From Verticillium longisporum (Eukaryota; Ascomycota; Sordariomycetes; Glomerellales; Plectosphaerellaceae): 64,000 bases of DNA. A program made the translations under genes and the position numbers. The stretch lies in the NCBI GenBank assembly GCA_019188255.1, contig JAETXT010000003.1:186001-250000 (forward strand). Reading direction: 5' to 3'. The stretch's first letter is position 1. Each line of letters starts with the position of its first letter. This document shows positions 9,170-23,100 of this stretch, piece after piece. Below the pieces are notes generated by a model. The model was not told where the DNA came from. It did not search any database and was given only the letters and a program-made list of their open reading frames with translations.

Positions 9170-12100
9170 TAGATGAAGGCCAACGCCCGGCGCCCTGGTC
9201 GGCGCAGCCGCCGCCGGCGTTGCGCACTGCTGCGGACCCGGTTGACACTATTCCCTCCAAGGAGCACCAGCGGCAGCGAGCGCCGCGCCGCGCATCGATC
9301 CAGGTGAGCAACGGGATCCTTTCGCGACGCTCATTCAGGTGTGTCCCGTTGTGATCCACGGTGATCATCACATACATGTAAAAGGCTGCACACCACTGGC
9401 CAAGGTCTCACTGATCATCACAGGGGGTCCTTCAGCTTGGGAACCGAGATCCTATCCGCAAGGATCGGTGACCAGCCCCTTGCCCTCTTTTTCAAGGGGG
9501 TTTTCAAGGAACCAAACCGACTCAGTCGATGGGTGGGGAGTTCTGTCTGGTTGAGGGCCGTGAGGTTGCAATCCAGAGAAAAGGTTGCCGTCCGAGCGCC
9601 AGGACTCCTGTTGCCAGCTCAAAGTGACGAACGACAGGAGAACGATGAGACGGTTCGAACCTCGCTTACAATAGAGGCCCGACGGTGCGTTTTGGCCATC
9701 TGACTAGCAACTCTGACAGCTCAGATCGAGCTGAGCGCCAGTCATGAGCGCTGCCATCGCGTGCACCGCCCCGTAACTAGTCCGAACTCAATGCCGCGTC
9801 GCCCTCCTCCCCGGAATGGCGGGACAACGGCAACGGCAGTTTCTGAACAGCACCAGTGCCGACCAGTTCGGTCCAACACTACTGAGACCATTACTTACTC
9901 AGGATGGTGTGTACCCTTGAAACCCAACACAGCCCAAGCGATGCAGGCGAGGGGTGATTTAGCCTCGCATCGAGACCGAAAGACCCAGATGAGGATGGAC
10001 ACAAGTCTGTCGCTTTGGTCCCAGCTTCAGAAAGGGTCACTGTGTTGGGCTGGTGCCGAGTATACGGCGGCAAAACGGGATGAAGAGACGCGGGGCCCTC
10101 ATCCACCTCGCAGGACCGAAAGACACGAGGCCCGACACGGGCGCGAGTTATCGATTGGGTCCAAGTTCTGCCCAGCACCAAACCACGACTAGCCCAACTG
10201 AGTGATCCCCGTCGACTTAGTGCCTTGGGTGATCAAGCCCGCTGTCATGTCCGTTGGGGGATGGCAGAGCGTCCACGGATTGAGGCAGGTTTCCTAATGC
10301 TGCACCATATTGTCGTTCCTCGGCGTTGCCGTCTAAATCACAACAATAACATCGTGAGATGTCCTTTGCACTAAACTGGCCCTTATGAACGCACGTCCGG
10401 TCCATTTCAGGAAACGAGATGAACGAGGTTTATGCCCAACGCGCTCGAGCAGACCCTTGAAGTGACGCAACGCTACGACCAAGCCAGCCACGTCCGTATG
10501 TCTGCCCTGGTCTTCCCTCTTAGCGGGAGACCAGTGAGACCGGGAATATGCCTGTCGAGCAGTCTGAAGGTCCCGAGAAACCGTAAGCCAGGGCATCGCT
10601 GTCGCGGGAGTCATTGCTGAGCAGGGTGTCCCTGTTGCCGCGCACGCCACGCTCCAGACTAGGCACAAGATGGAGTGCGACGCCCTTCACGCCAACAGCT
10701 GTGTTCTAGGGCCTGAGCTAGACATGTCAAAGGACAACCGGGCGCGCGTGCGGCGAACATGGGAAAAGCAATGCAAGCAACATCTCCGCCGGCTTCGGTC
10801 ACCGGTCTTCGTCTTCTGCTTCTGGCTCCCTTCTCCCTTTTTCTCCACAACTCCACGACTATCCACCAGGCCACGTCTCCGACTCCCCCGTCCCATCTCG
10901 CCCTCGAGCCGCGGTCGACCCGGCAGGGCAAATCTCCTCTCAGCACGGGTTCCTGCGTTGCTTTTTGCGGGCGGCGTGGGCTGCGGGAACGGCGATGCAG
11001 CACCAAGCCCCAGAGACATGGATGTACCCTCGTGCATGTTGTTCTTGGTGGTCCGGCCGTGGATAATGCGCGAATTGGCACATTCGCTCGGCGGGGAGAA
11101 TGCTGGCAGCTATGTTGATGCCATATCGCGGCCTGGGCAATGGGAGATTGCGCACGATGTGACACCACATCGTCATTGCAATCTCGCAGCGTGACCATCG
11201 GCAAAGCCGACTACCACAATAAACAAACTCCCATATCTATGCCTTTGCCAATTTACACTTTCTCCCATCATGCATGCAAGCACCTGCAAATCTGGGGTCA
11301 GACCCGCCTATCGCACACGAGCTTTCTACCGTAGATGCGTTGGTCGACGGCTACGGTGAACGTGTAGAGAACAAAGAGAAAGAGCTCGAGGTATGCTTAG
11401 CAGACGCTGATATTGACACAACTCCATTGCCTGAGCGCGTGAGGATTGACCCTGCGTACTGAGCCGGTGATATGTTTCTCGTTGCAATAGCGGCCCATCC
11501 CCCCCCCTGCCGGCGCTCCCCCCTCCTCTTGGATGATCATCGTGCAAAACAACCCTATCTGTAGGAAGTTGACCCCTTACCCTGGGGCACACTCGACCGG
11601 ATGTTGCTCGCTCCCGTCTCGCTCGACTCGTGGCTACCATGCAGGAGGTGGAAGACCGTTGGCAGCCCCGGCTTTGCCTTGCTTGTCGCAGATCATCATC
11701 AGTTTGTGCCATCTTGCCAAGGCCCTGGCAGCAGATGTCTCGCCACATGGGATGACTGTCATCTTTTGCCAGAAAGCTTATGCCTATGCCACACAGTGAC
11801 GAGGCGGGCACGTCTCGTTTCAAAGTCTGAGTCGACATGCGTGAGGGGGGGGGGGGCAGCGTGACACAGAAATGAGCGATCAGCATATTCGAGCCATGGT
11901 TCATGACTGGCGCGTCAAAGTCGCGTTGGGTCATTTCTCTCTTAGCTGGTGATTGCTAGGTCCTGTAGGATAGCCTCTCCCTGAGCCCCATAGCCAACGT
12001 GCCGATTCCTCTCTCGTGGGCCGATTCAGTCGCTGTGCCGCCTGGGTGTATGAACGAAAATCGCGGTCTGAAACCGATGGACCTGGGGGTAGATCCTCAG

Positions 12101-12965
12101 GGTCGCATTCTGCCCACACGTCGCGTTTCGTCGCTTGCTCCCTGCTTGGCGGTCGCCTAGTCCGCGCGAGTCGGTATGGAATATCACGAGTCCACGGTTT
12201 TTAAGCAATTGTGAATAGAGTTTGTGAAGGTTGGTACACTCTTTGGCATTGGTAGGCCCCGTGGCCAGCCTTTCCGGCTCTGTCTGTCTGCGTCTCTCTC
12301 TCTCTCCCTCGCTCCCCACAATCTGCCGGGTTCCGCCTGAGGATCTCGTCCCCGTCGACTGAGTCCAGTTTGCCCTCTTTCGATATGATACATATCCCCA
12401 CATGACCCGAGCGTACAAAGAAATCGTTGCTATTCGTAGCAGTGGACGAGGCTCGCCTCCAAAGTGAGAAGCCTCGTCGTCCGTCGTAGACAGTTTGGGA
12501 AATATAGTGGCAAGTGTAATGACAATAAAGGGAAACAGTGAAAAAAAAATTGAACGCCCGTAAATGCTCCTCATGCCGGGGTGGTATTCCCAAAAATAAA
12601 ACAAAAGCCAACGAGTCCCGAGAATGAGGAGATGTTCTTCTCGTGCAGCTTTTCCCTTCCCACCCGCGACGCTTGCAAGTCCCGCCCCGTTTCGCCTCGG
12701 CGGCCGTGGGGGAAGAAAACAGACAAAGAGCCACGTGGTCTCTCTTGTTTTGTTCTTGTCCCCTGCCTGTCCGACCCTGTAGCCCTTTGAACGCCGCCCT
12801 GGCCATCTCGCGATGGATGATAATGATGATTATATACTGTGGAGAAATTGCTCTTCTTTGTTCCGGTGGTCGAAGTCATGATGTCTTGCTCCGAGCCCCA
12901 CATGCCCATCCACGGCATCCCTCCCTGCCGGCTCAGCTTCTTCGTCGTCACGTCTTCGCTGCCGC
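9170..12965. other. Gene-free GC-balanced DNA downstream of the C2H2 gene
   Basis: I see no protein gene here. Open frames are short (longest about 200 aa), lack recognisable motifs and overlap on both strands. A 12-G run is at 11845-11856 and a CT-rich tract at about 12290-12310. The 3' untranslated region of the C2H2 gene must lie in the part next to 12966. Confidence 0.6.
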
Positions 12966-14101
12966 TCAGGAGACGGGCGCCGCGCCGTCGAAGCTGTGGC
13001 AGCCGCGCTCGTGGCGCTTCATGTTGCTGCGGACGCTGAAGGCCTTGCCACAGCCGCCGTGCGGGCACTTGAAGGGCTTCTCTCCGGTGTGGGAGTGCGA
13101 GTGGATGCGGAGGCTGCTGGGGCGGGAGAAGGCCTTGTTGCACGTCGGGCAGACGTAGCGGTCCTGACTCTGGGGGAAGCTGGCAGCAGCCGAGGGGGAG
13201 ATGTAGTGGTGGTGTTGCCACGGGTTGGGGCCGCCGAGCATCGTCGGCGGGGCCACCGAGGGAGGGAATGCCGCGGGCAGGGGCCTCTGGTAGTAGAGGC
13301 TGGTAATTTGCGCCTGGGGCGGAGGGTAGAAGGGGACCGGGCCGACGGAGTGGTGGTGCTGCGGTTGCTGATGGTGGGGAGGGAGGTAGGAGGAGGCGGC
13401 TGCCGAAGCAGAGGGGTAGTGGGATGAGGCCGGAGGCGGGTAGGGCGTCGTCTGATGGATGGGAAGGCGGGCAGCCGGGGTGTGGGACATGGCACGTTGG
13501 TGTTGGTGGTGGACGTCCTCCAGGGGAGGTGTTGTCTCGTAGTAGTAGTTGTGAGGATGGGGTGCCGAGACGGCGGACATCTGGCTGACCGAGCGAGTTG
13601 AGGGCGAGTTGTATCCGTCGAATGAAGCATCGGTGCTCATGGGGGGCGTGGGTGGGAAGTTAGCCCGAGCCTGGGAGTGACAGCCCCCATAGTGAGACGA
13701 GCTGGGTCTCGTTTCTGGCTTTGCAGAGACGGCGTCTCCTTTGAGAACTGTAGTGGATGATATCAGAACGTGTTGTTTGTTAGTGGTGTTGCTGCTCCGT
13801 CCTTACCTTGTTGGTTCTGAGGATGTGTCTCGCTCGTGGGCGAGCCCTGGTCTGCCAGGCCAAGGAGGTTGGAGATGGAGGGAAGGGAGCACTTGGTTGA
13901 TTCGTCCATGGGGGGCGATGGTGGAGGTTGAGGAACGTAGGCGTACTGTGTCGTCGTGGCTCCTTGGGTGTTGCTGATGTAGTGATGCATGATTACCGGC
14001 ACTGGCGACTTCTCTTGCTTTCCTTGCAGTGATGGTCCCGATATCTCTTGTTGTGGGGTGCTCGTGGGTAATGTTGCAGTTGCGGAAGACTGTCTTGACA
14101 A
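12966..14101 (-). CDS. C2H2 zinc-finger transcription factor, two exons
   Basis: This is a predicted nuclear DNA-binding regulator of 358 aa. Exon 1 is 14101-13807 and exon 2 is 13747-12966. The 59-bp intron (13806-13748) has GTAAGG and ACAG ends and joins the two frames exactly. The N-terminus holds a conserved-looking LPSISNLLGL segment, then a long Pro/His/Gln/Tyr-rich stretch including FPPTPPMSTDASF. Two classical C2H2 fingers lie near the C-terminus (about 297-319 and 326-351), joined by the linker HTGEKPF. This layout resembles fungal factors of the CSP-1/Nrg1 kind, but I cannot fix the orthologue. The start at 14101 is the first ATG of the frame; the in-frame ATG at 13990 is an alternative. 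It has very long gene-free flanks, common for developmental regulators. Confidence 0.85.
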
Positions 14102-17100
14102 TGGTTCGACTCTTTATGACTCTGCTCCAGAGGTGTTCTGTCCAAATCGTCGTCGAGGTAGCGTGTACGAGCTGCTGAAGGGTATATGATGGTGTATTGG
14201 GCAAGTGGGTGTATTAAGACGGTGAAGGTGTGCAAATTAGGATCGGGAGTTGTGTAGATTAGACCAAGAACCAGCTGGATGTTGTTTCATTTGTTGTTAC
14301 TCTGATGTATTGTTGGAGATGTCACAAGAATCGAGGCAAATGGGGTTTAGTAGATGGGGTGGGATGGGAGGATGGGTTGTTTAAGTATGTCAGGGCAGGC
14401 AAAGAAGCTTGTTGAGGGGGGAAAGGTGGTGAGTGTGTGGTGGTGGTAGTGGGTGGGTGTAGTGTGGATGACAGCAGGCAAGCCTGGCAGGCATATCAGA
14501 GATCTCCCGAAGCAGAGTGCAATGGATGATCGAGCGTCAATCCACTCGATGATCCCTGGGTCGTGGCCCTGATCCTGACCCTGGTCCTGACCGGTCCTGA
14601 ACTTGGTCCTGACTGTAGGTGGGTAGCCCTGGTCGATGGTCGATGAACGATGGACCGGGGCAAAGGGGGCGGAGAGGAGACAGTTGCCTGTCACAAATTG
14701 TGTGGGTCAGCCAGGTCTTGGGATGGTCGACGTTTTGGAGAGCTGGGATGAAGGCATGGAACATGGAGTATGGAGCCTGGAGCATGGCATGGGACGTGGA
14801 GCATAGAGCTTGGCTAGGCACCACACACTCACACAATCTCTCTGACTGAGAAGAGTCTGGTGCGTTGCTCGTCCTGGCTTGGTTCCATGTGTGGTCCATG
14901 TCTCCTGGCCGGGGGGGCGGGAGGGCACGTACCTTGGCTATAGCGCCTCCTCTTAATGGGTATGGCGTAGGGGACCTCCCCCTCTGACTCGGGGGTTGAT
15001 GGGATGTACGTACTGTACTTACAGCCCAAGAAGGGATGGAAGGGAGTGACAGGGTATGTGGGTGTGTGGGTGTGTGGGTGTGTGCCGTCCTCAAGCTCGA
15101 AGATGCACCGTCGATGCTCAGGTCAAGGTGAGGAGGGTGCGGGTGCAGGTGCAGGTGCAGCAGTGTGTGCCGTGGCGCTGCTGCTGGTCTGTAGGTACGT
15201 AGGTACGTAGGTACGATACCTCACTTGCTGGCCGATATGGAAAGTCAAGTATGGGATCTGTGGGGCGGAACCAGTGCTCTGTGTGTTTTGATGTTGATGT
15301 GCCTGACGGATGAGTGACAGTGGGACTGATGTCTTGGTGCGTGTGCCGTCTCGTTGTGCTCTCGGGAGTCCGGAGGGAGAGGGACGGATGTTGAGATGAG
15401 CGTCGGGGATCACTCGAGATCAAACGATTCTGTTGTTCATGCGCAATGAGATTTGCTGCCCTCTGCGCTTTTGATGTGGTCAATGGGGATATGATGTGAA
15501 ATGATGTGCTGTCTGGTTTCTCGGTCAGGTCAACCGATCCCTGTTGTATGTACTTGGGTTTTATGAAAGAATCTCCTAGCATGAGAGCGGAACACTGCCC
15601 CATTTCATAGCTTTTGCCTCTGTCGACTGACAAACGTTGCCTTACTTTAGCTCGAGTTATCGTTGCTGGAAATCAGTCGTTCGAGGACAAAGTGTCCATG
15701 TTTGCTTGCGTTGTAGACCGGGCTAGGTTTCTGTTAATGTCGCCCCCAGGTCGCCTCACACACCCCTCTGAACGCTGCTTTGGGCTTCTGGTACACGCCC
15801 CTCCCCCCTTGTGATGGCCCCCAAAAATCCCAGAGTTAGAGCCCACAAATGATGAGATGGGCGCGGGCGTGGGTGAGTAAGTGGGGGGCTAGGCCGAATC
15901 AAGAACAGCTCTGGATGCCCACCCTCGGGGCATCATCCCCTGATCGGGGCCCTGTCGCCGTTCCGAAGCCTGGGATCTGCCATCCCTACCCCCTGGTCCT
16001 GTCATGAAGGCTTGTGTGTTTGGGACAGGGGCTGAGGTTCGAGCTTCGAGGTTCGAGCTTCGAATTCGAGGCTCGAGGCTCGAAGCACAACAAGGGGGTT
16101 GCACTGAAGAAAGGGAAGGCGAGCGGCCGGTCGAACTTGAGACGATCCAGGACTGGACTTCGTCTTGTCTCTGTCACTGGCTTGTCTCTGTCACTGGGAG
16201 AATGCAGCTTCACAATGCACCCGCCCTCAGCCCTGCAGACGCTCCGGCCGGATGTCTGGACCTGCCATCATGCCGACCCGCGTCGTTTGGCGCCTCGTGC
16301 CCTTCTTGCTTTGGGATCGTGAGAGGTGTCATCCCAAAGTCGCGTCTTCCTGGCGTTTTGGCCTTCGGACGACCCATTCTGCGACTATTCCTGGCCACGC
16401 CCAACGTGAGGTGAGGACCTCCATGCTCACACCGGGCGAGCCTCTCTCTCTCTCTCTCGCTCTCTCCCCAAACCCATCAGTGACGTACCATGACACTGCT
16501 CTGGGATCTGAATCGCAGTGGAAAGGTATGCTGGGCAGCTCTTTTCAACCCTCGTGACCAGGGTCGAGATGAATTCCCCGTTCCCGTCTCAGGCCTTGCC
16601 TACCAACCACTGGTTTCCCCGGCAAACAAGGCTATTGGCCCCAATCGCGCATCGCATAATGGAGAACAATTATGTTCCGGATTCGCAACAGGGTTCGTCG
16701 GCAAGCCTGGTGCCCTGATCGCCCGGCTTGCCTTAGATTCAGGCGCAAAGCAGAGAAAAAAATGTTTCTTGCAGACGTCAGCTGGAAGGCTATGCTAACA
16801 AGAAGGCGTCCACCATCAAACTCTCCCCCGAAGTTTCGATCGGAGAGACACATGTTGTCCGCGGGCCCAATGTTGTGGAGGGGGCTTAATTTGCCCTTCT
16901 CCCTTCGTCGGACTGGTGCCGATACTTACCACAACGAGACAACAGTTCGTTGGTCGCGTTGCAGAATGTCGAGCCTACTGACCACTGGAGTTCTACAGTA
17001 CTACCGTTTGGTCTTCTGCTAGTAGCGGTCCGTCGTCCGTGCAGTAGTCATTTCACGTCAACACGTCCGTCACGAGCGTCGGCTGGAGTCTAGCCTTTGT

Positions 17101-20100
17101 CTCCTGATGATCAATGGGGGTGTGGCCGGCGGCGGCGGCAATGACGGCGTCGACGCCCGGAGAGGAACGGTCGGCACTGAAACGCAGCTTTTCGCCAGAA
17201 CCAACATGGCTTGCGAGAACGGCGAGGGGCGCGGCGCCGCACATGGAGGCGTGCTGCCCAGCTCCAGCAACCCCTCGCCAGCAGGTAGGCACAAAGGCTA
17301 ATTTCCAATGTGATCTTCGGTCCACGATGGATTAGCCTCGAGCGCCAGGAACGGCCTTTTCTCGCCTGGGCGCCGTGGCGTGAGCTAGACGCCCGCCCGC
17401 CCCCTTCCCTCCCCCAGGACTGGGAACCCCAGCAGCCGTGGGACGTCCCCGCCCCTGGTGAACGAGAAGACTCCAGGGCCAGGGCAAGGCCAAAGGCAAC
17501 CAGACCAGACAAGACGAGGCACGGCAAGGGTCTCGGAGACGAGGGATCGTCTTGCGTCGAAGCAGAAAATTGAGGCTTCGGAAGACCGGGCGGGACCTTC
17601 TTCACACCCACCTGTTCACCAAACAAGTGTTCCCTTGGCCGCGGTGATCAGTGGACGATGGCATTGACATGGTCTGAAGCTCCGAGAGCCTCCTTTGCAT
17701 CAGTTGAACCAAACTCTCGGCGGCGAGGCTACGATGCGAGGCAGGCGGGTTACGAGGATAGGGTCCGTTCGCTGCTGAGGAAGGGATGACGGACCAGATT
17801 GACAAGTTTCGAGATTGACAGGTGATGTTCGATTGCGGGCTAGTACGGGGGGGGTGGCGGCAGTCCAGCGGCGGCGGCGAGCAGGCCCTAGTCCCGGTTG
17901 CCGGAGTGCAGGAGTCGAGGATGAATGAGATGGCGCGAGGTGAGCGAGTTTTCCCCTTTGGCCCTCATCCCTCGCTGCCCTCCCAGTTCCCGTACTGGCT
18001 AGCCTTTTGCGTACAGGCTTGGCAGCCTCATAGCCGTTGAACAGGGCGAGAGTCAAAGAGAGGTCTTAGGGTCCTCGAGTTAGGCCTAGCTGCTACCATG
18101 ACAGTCAGGGCCGACCGCTGGTGGCCTTTCTAGCGTCTGCTCCTGCTGGGACGCCCGTCGGTCTCGGGTTCACAAGCATGTGATGATTGCCTGGTCATCT
18201 TACGAGCCTGTCGGTTGTTTGTGGCTGCGCTAGGACAGCACTGTGAGCATCTTCAGGACAGCTAGATTACTGCCGCTCTGGTTTTGGCGGACATGGAAGG
18301 GGCACGACAGACAGAGGCAAGTTTTACAAAAGCATGAATTGGGGGACCCTCGACTGGACATCATGTGCGCCTCGGGTTCTCACCAATCGGCAGCATGGCA
18401 TGGCGATGATCTGGTAATCTCTGTTTGATGGATGCACTGTCCCCATGCTGGCTGGTTCCTGGCGACCTGAAGAGGGGCCGCTGCATGTTCACATGTAGGC
18501 CTGGAGCCTTGATGCTTGTCGGCTATTGATGGTCATGGAGGTACCAAAATACACTAACGTCATTACTGGGCCAGACTCTACGAAATCCCCTTCGCCTCGG
18601 CCTCGACAGTTGTTGATGTCCATACTATTACCGGTCAAGCACCACCGTAGAGATCACACATGGAGGGAGAATCGAGATCAGCGCACATACTATCAGGCGA
18701 GCGGCACAAGCTAGCTGATCCATAGCTTCAAAGTCAAAGGGGATCCAGACTTGTGCATGCAGCTCTCTTTCTCTCTCTGGGGGCCTGCCCCCAAGCACGG
18801 CCACAATGAGGTTGCACGAGCGAGCTCGCTCCCTTGGGCCCAAGAACGCGCCGCAGCTCCGTCACGGGGCACTACTGCAGCTGCACTGCACTGCACTGCG
18901 AGTGCTGCACTACTTGCAACTCTGTCGTATTAGCATCTCAGGAGTCGAGCAGCCGGGTGCGCTATGGCGCATACCACGGTCGCACTTCGGTGACACTCGT
19001 CCTTCACTATACCAGATCCGATTTACTATAGTGAGAGCAGTTGATTTGCACACATTACTATCCTCGGCAAAACCATACCAATTCATCTCGTGATAGCAGC
19101 TGATGGGCAGCATGCTGGTTGCTGCTGTCATACTGCAACGACAGGTTGACGGGACTTTTTCGTGGCCCATGTCATGGAGAAGCGATCTTCGACTCCATAA
19201 GGGATCGCCAGCAGCAAGATCACATTTCGACAACTCAATTTATGTGTTCACATTCTGGAGTCATCCCGTGGGCATCTTGTTGCCCATTGCGCTCCCGCCG
19301 CCGGCCTCTAATTGGTCCCGGGGCAATAAGAAAGACATACTTCAGCCATGCATTCGATGTCTGAAGGCCACCCACACCTACGAGGGGTTCAGCTCCGACG
19401 TAGTGGTCCTCATCTGCACCTTCTGTGTAACGTTCCCGAGTACAGATGGGCATAGCCTGGTCAGACACAATGGCCAAGTTTGCAGGATCGCCTTTCGAAA
19501 GCAGCTGGACCGTGACAGTGGGACAGCTATTCAGACGACAGCGGCGCTTGGGCTGCTTGGACTTGACATCAGCCTCCGCTCATGCGGCTGTTGAACGTTC
19601 CGGCATCTGCATCGTGGGCGAGCGACAGTCTTGTAACCGTTGGAACGGCTTGGCGTTTGCACGATCGACCTGAAGCGCGGAGGTGTCGCGGAGTAGCCAA
19701 CCCCCCCTACCTTATCCTGCCATCCCAGGCTTCGGCTGATCAGTGCCGGTCGCATCTATCAAACCCTGGTCCCCCTCCCCCCCTACAAAGTACATGTACT
19801 CTCATGCCTAACAGGTCAACAAGACCCTCCCTCCACCAACAGCCAGCCAGCCCCCCTTTCGAGCTGCCATGTCGATCTCGGTTGGGGTTGGCAGGTCTAG
19901 TGTCGTCATCGGCTGGGCACCCACTTTTGCCCAAAGGCATTGTGACGGACGGGACTTGCCTCGAAGACGAGAGGGCTGGCGATCAGCGGTGCGCCGGACC
20001 TCGTAACTGGTTTTTCCCCCTCCAGGGTTGAGCCGGGATTGGCCCCGACCCCCGCGCCGGCCCTTGCCCGGGCGTCAACCACATGGCAAACATGCGCTGA

Positions 20101-23100
20101 ACTCATGGCACTTGGGGGGGGGGGGCTAATTGCGGGCATGTCCGTCTTCAGGATGGCTGGCGGCGAACTAGACACAGTCTTCTGGCGTCATTGAGGCGGG
20201 CTTTCGTCAGGCTTTTTTTCTTGCTGCCAATGCAATAGAATCCTGTCATTGCCACGTGCGAGAACGTCGGAAGAACTGTTCTTTTCCCAGTAGCGGGCCA
20301 CGGTGACCTGACAGCTTTGACTCGCTGCCGTCACAAGCGATGATGCTGTCGCGTGCTCAGATTAGGCACTGTGGCCAAGGCAAATACTTGTTAGTCAATA
20401 GGACGGACACTCCAAGGGAGAACGGCACAAGATGCACTGCCAGTATTGCACCACACAGCGTGACCAACAACCCAGGCGGGCTTGACTGGCTTGGGCGACC
20501 TGGTACGTGAACGAATAGTGCCCCGGGGAAGATTCCCAGAACCAATGAAGAGGGTGTGAAGGATATGTCGATCAGCACAGGGGGGGCTTCCTTTCAATGA
20601 ATGAAATGTGCCCATCAGCTGTGACCAGCCGCCGGCGGTGGCCCTCCTGCTCAGAAGCGGCTTGAGAATCCATTCCGGTACGGGAGGCCAAACAGTACGG
20701 ATGGCAATGCAGTGCCATGGTGAGTGACCTCATGCCTCGCACGTGGGGTGCTGACCATACAGGACAAGTTGATCACTTGGTACGAACTGTCACGGTCGAT
20801 GACGTCCAGGATCACCCAGTTCCTGGCTGACATGTCATCTCACTAGGCCGCCCTCATTCGCAAGCAACTCTCTCCTGGCACAAGATCGGGCTCGCTAACG
20901 CGCGGCCTAACGTAACGGGCACGCCCACCTGCGGCACTAGAATGTCCATGGAATCTCGTGACAGGGTCTGGCTGGATTCATCACCATGTTGGCATTGGCC
21001 TTCATGGTACCAAAGACACCAAGGACACCAAGGACACCAAAGCTAAACGGCAGACTGCGCCATGGAGATTTCCGAGGGCGGGTCGCAGGGGAGAGGGGCC
21101 GCCGTTGAGCAGCGCAAAGAAGAAGGGTGCACATGCCACCACTACTCATTTCGTGTCAGCATTATCGACGTCAATTTGCGTAGTCCAGGATGGGCGAGGC
21201 TTCGGTGGGTGTTTGATCTGAGTCGTGTTGCTGTTTTCGGTGGAGTTCAGCGACCAGTTCATAAGTCATGTCGCAGCAACACGAGGACAAGAACAGTGCC
21301 ATCGTGGCAAGTCGTTCTTTGAGACGCTGCTAATTTGGCATGCCCCTCTCGCACATCGCGCATCTCTCATTGCCGTCGGTTCTCATGCCGACGCGCCAAA
21401 AGGTTTCGCCGTCGTGAGAAGCGACCATGACAAGCGCGATGCGCTGCGCTGTCTTGCCGAGCTTTTACCTCCCTCCAGCTGTCTCTGCCGACCTGAAAGC
21501 CGACCAGCCGGCTGACAGAGTTTCGGTTAGATCAGGGAAGACGTGGAGAGGTTCGGAGTGTTCGAGACCATGGCCAGGAGTCAAAGTTCCCACCAGCATC
21601 GCTAACAGAAAAGCCTAATATCGCTGGAGACTATGACTCTAGCCACTACCGACCGACGCGAATGCACGCTTTGGACTGTGCATCGCCTCACGCGAACCGT
21701 GTGTGCTCGCTCAGCTTCTCTCCCTTCCTCTAATCCGCCGCCCGAAATCACAGATCCAGGACCGCCGAAGACAGACAGGCTGCACCGACAACCAAGATCG
21801 CTCATCTCATCTCATCTCATCTCGCATCTGGCCTGTCCCACTGGATAAGCGCGCAAGACCAGGAGCTTTCATTGGTGCCATGCGGGAGCTGCGCCCCACG
21901 GCTCACTCCTGTGATCTCCAGCGCCCGCGACGATCAGCCGGGACTCCCCTGGAAATACATGGCCATGACTGGCTGTCTCTTTATTCTGCTTTTCCTGCCC
22001 ATGCCCTTATTTCTTGCCATGATAGCTAGACCCCTGCCACGCGAGGACGAGGGCCCCTCGTAATCCGCCCCCGCCCCTGCTCCTCCTTGGTGCCCCTTGT
22101 ATGTGTGTGCTTGTCCAAGTTGCTGACTTTGAACAGCTAGCCCACCCGGCGAAGGAACGAAGAAGCAGGCGAGGAAGCTGGAAAGAAGGCCTTGGGGTAA
22201 CGATCGTCGACGCAACCAACAGCCGGGTGCCCCAGCGAATGTCGTCCTTCAGGGCCAGGTCGCGGTGCCTGCTTGTGCTTCTTCCCTTGTGCGTCTTGCC
22301 CTCCCACCCCCCGGAACGCCCGCATACGGAGGAGGCGTCATAATGGGCTGACATGTGTGTGTCTAGCCTTCTCGGTTACGGTACATCTTGCCAACGTACT
22401 CTGGGCGCTCGAAGGAGGAGGCCGGGGGACCAACGTCCTGCCGCCTCAGCCCACCCACAAGCCGCATCTCGTCCGCATCTCATCCGCATCTCGGCGGGTC
22501 ATCGTGGCTGATTTGCTCGTTAGGTGCACACGTAGCCAATGAGCCGGCGATGACCACGGCAACGACGGTGTAGGGAGCAGTAGGAGGAGCGAGCTCTCCC
22601 TCTGCCGCCGCGCCCCTCCGATCCCATCTTGTCTAGACACCCGCCTGCCACAACGCCCAGGTTGGCAAAGCATCTAATAGCATTGATCCATGCCATTATT
22701 TGGTATTATTGGAGACGCTCCATGTCGCTCCATGTCCTCGCAGGGCCTCCCCGATGCTTGGAGCCGGGCCCCATCACCCAGAACAGAGAACAGACCCACG
22801 AGAGGATTGCCGCAAGCGGTAAGGTGGCCATCACGGATCCATGCATGCTTGACTGAGCATCCAGTGCATCCCGTTCATCCCATGAATGAATCCCAGGTTC
22901 ATCCTTTGGGGACGAGGCCGCACGACACAAGTGAGGCGCTCGAGTGAATGAACCTCAATGCTTGCCTCGTGCCAAATGGACGAGGGTTCAGCTCACCGCA
23001 TACTTCGAATTCCCACTTCATCACGGCTCATTGAGTGGTTCATCTCATCTCGGAGCCCAGATTGACTTTCGACTCGTGCCAGTTGCCCGATCGAGATGGT

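Noticed and set aside
15056..15214. Short regularly spaced repeats that might suggest a CRISPR array
   Set aside because: Units of 6-8 bp in direct tandem without spacers, in a eukaryotic genome: simple-sequence repeats.
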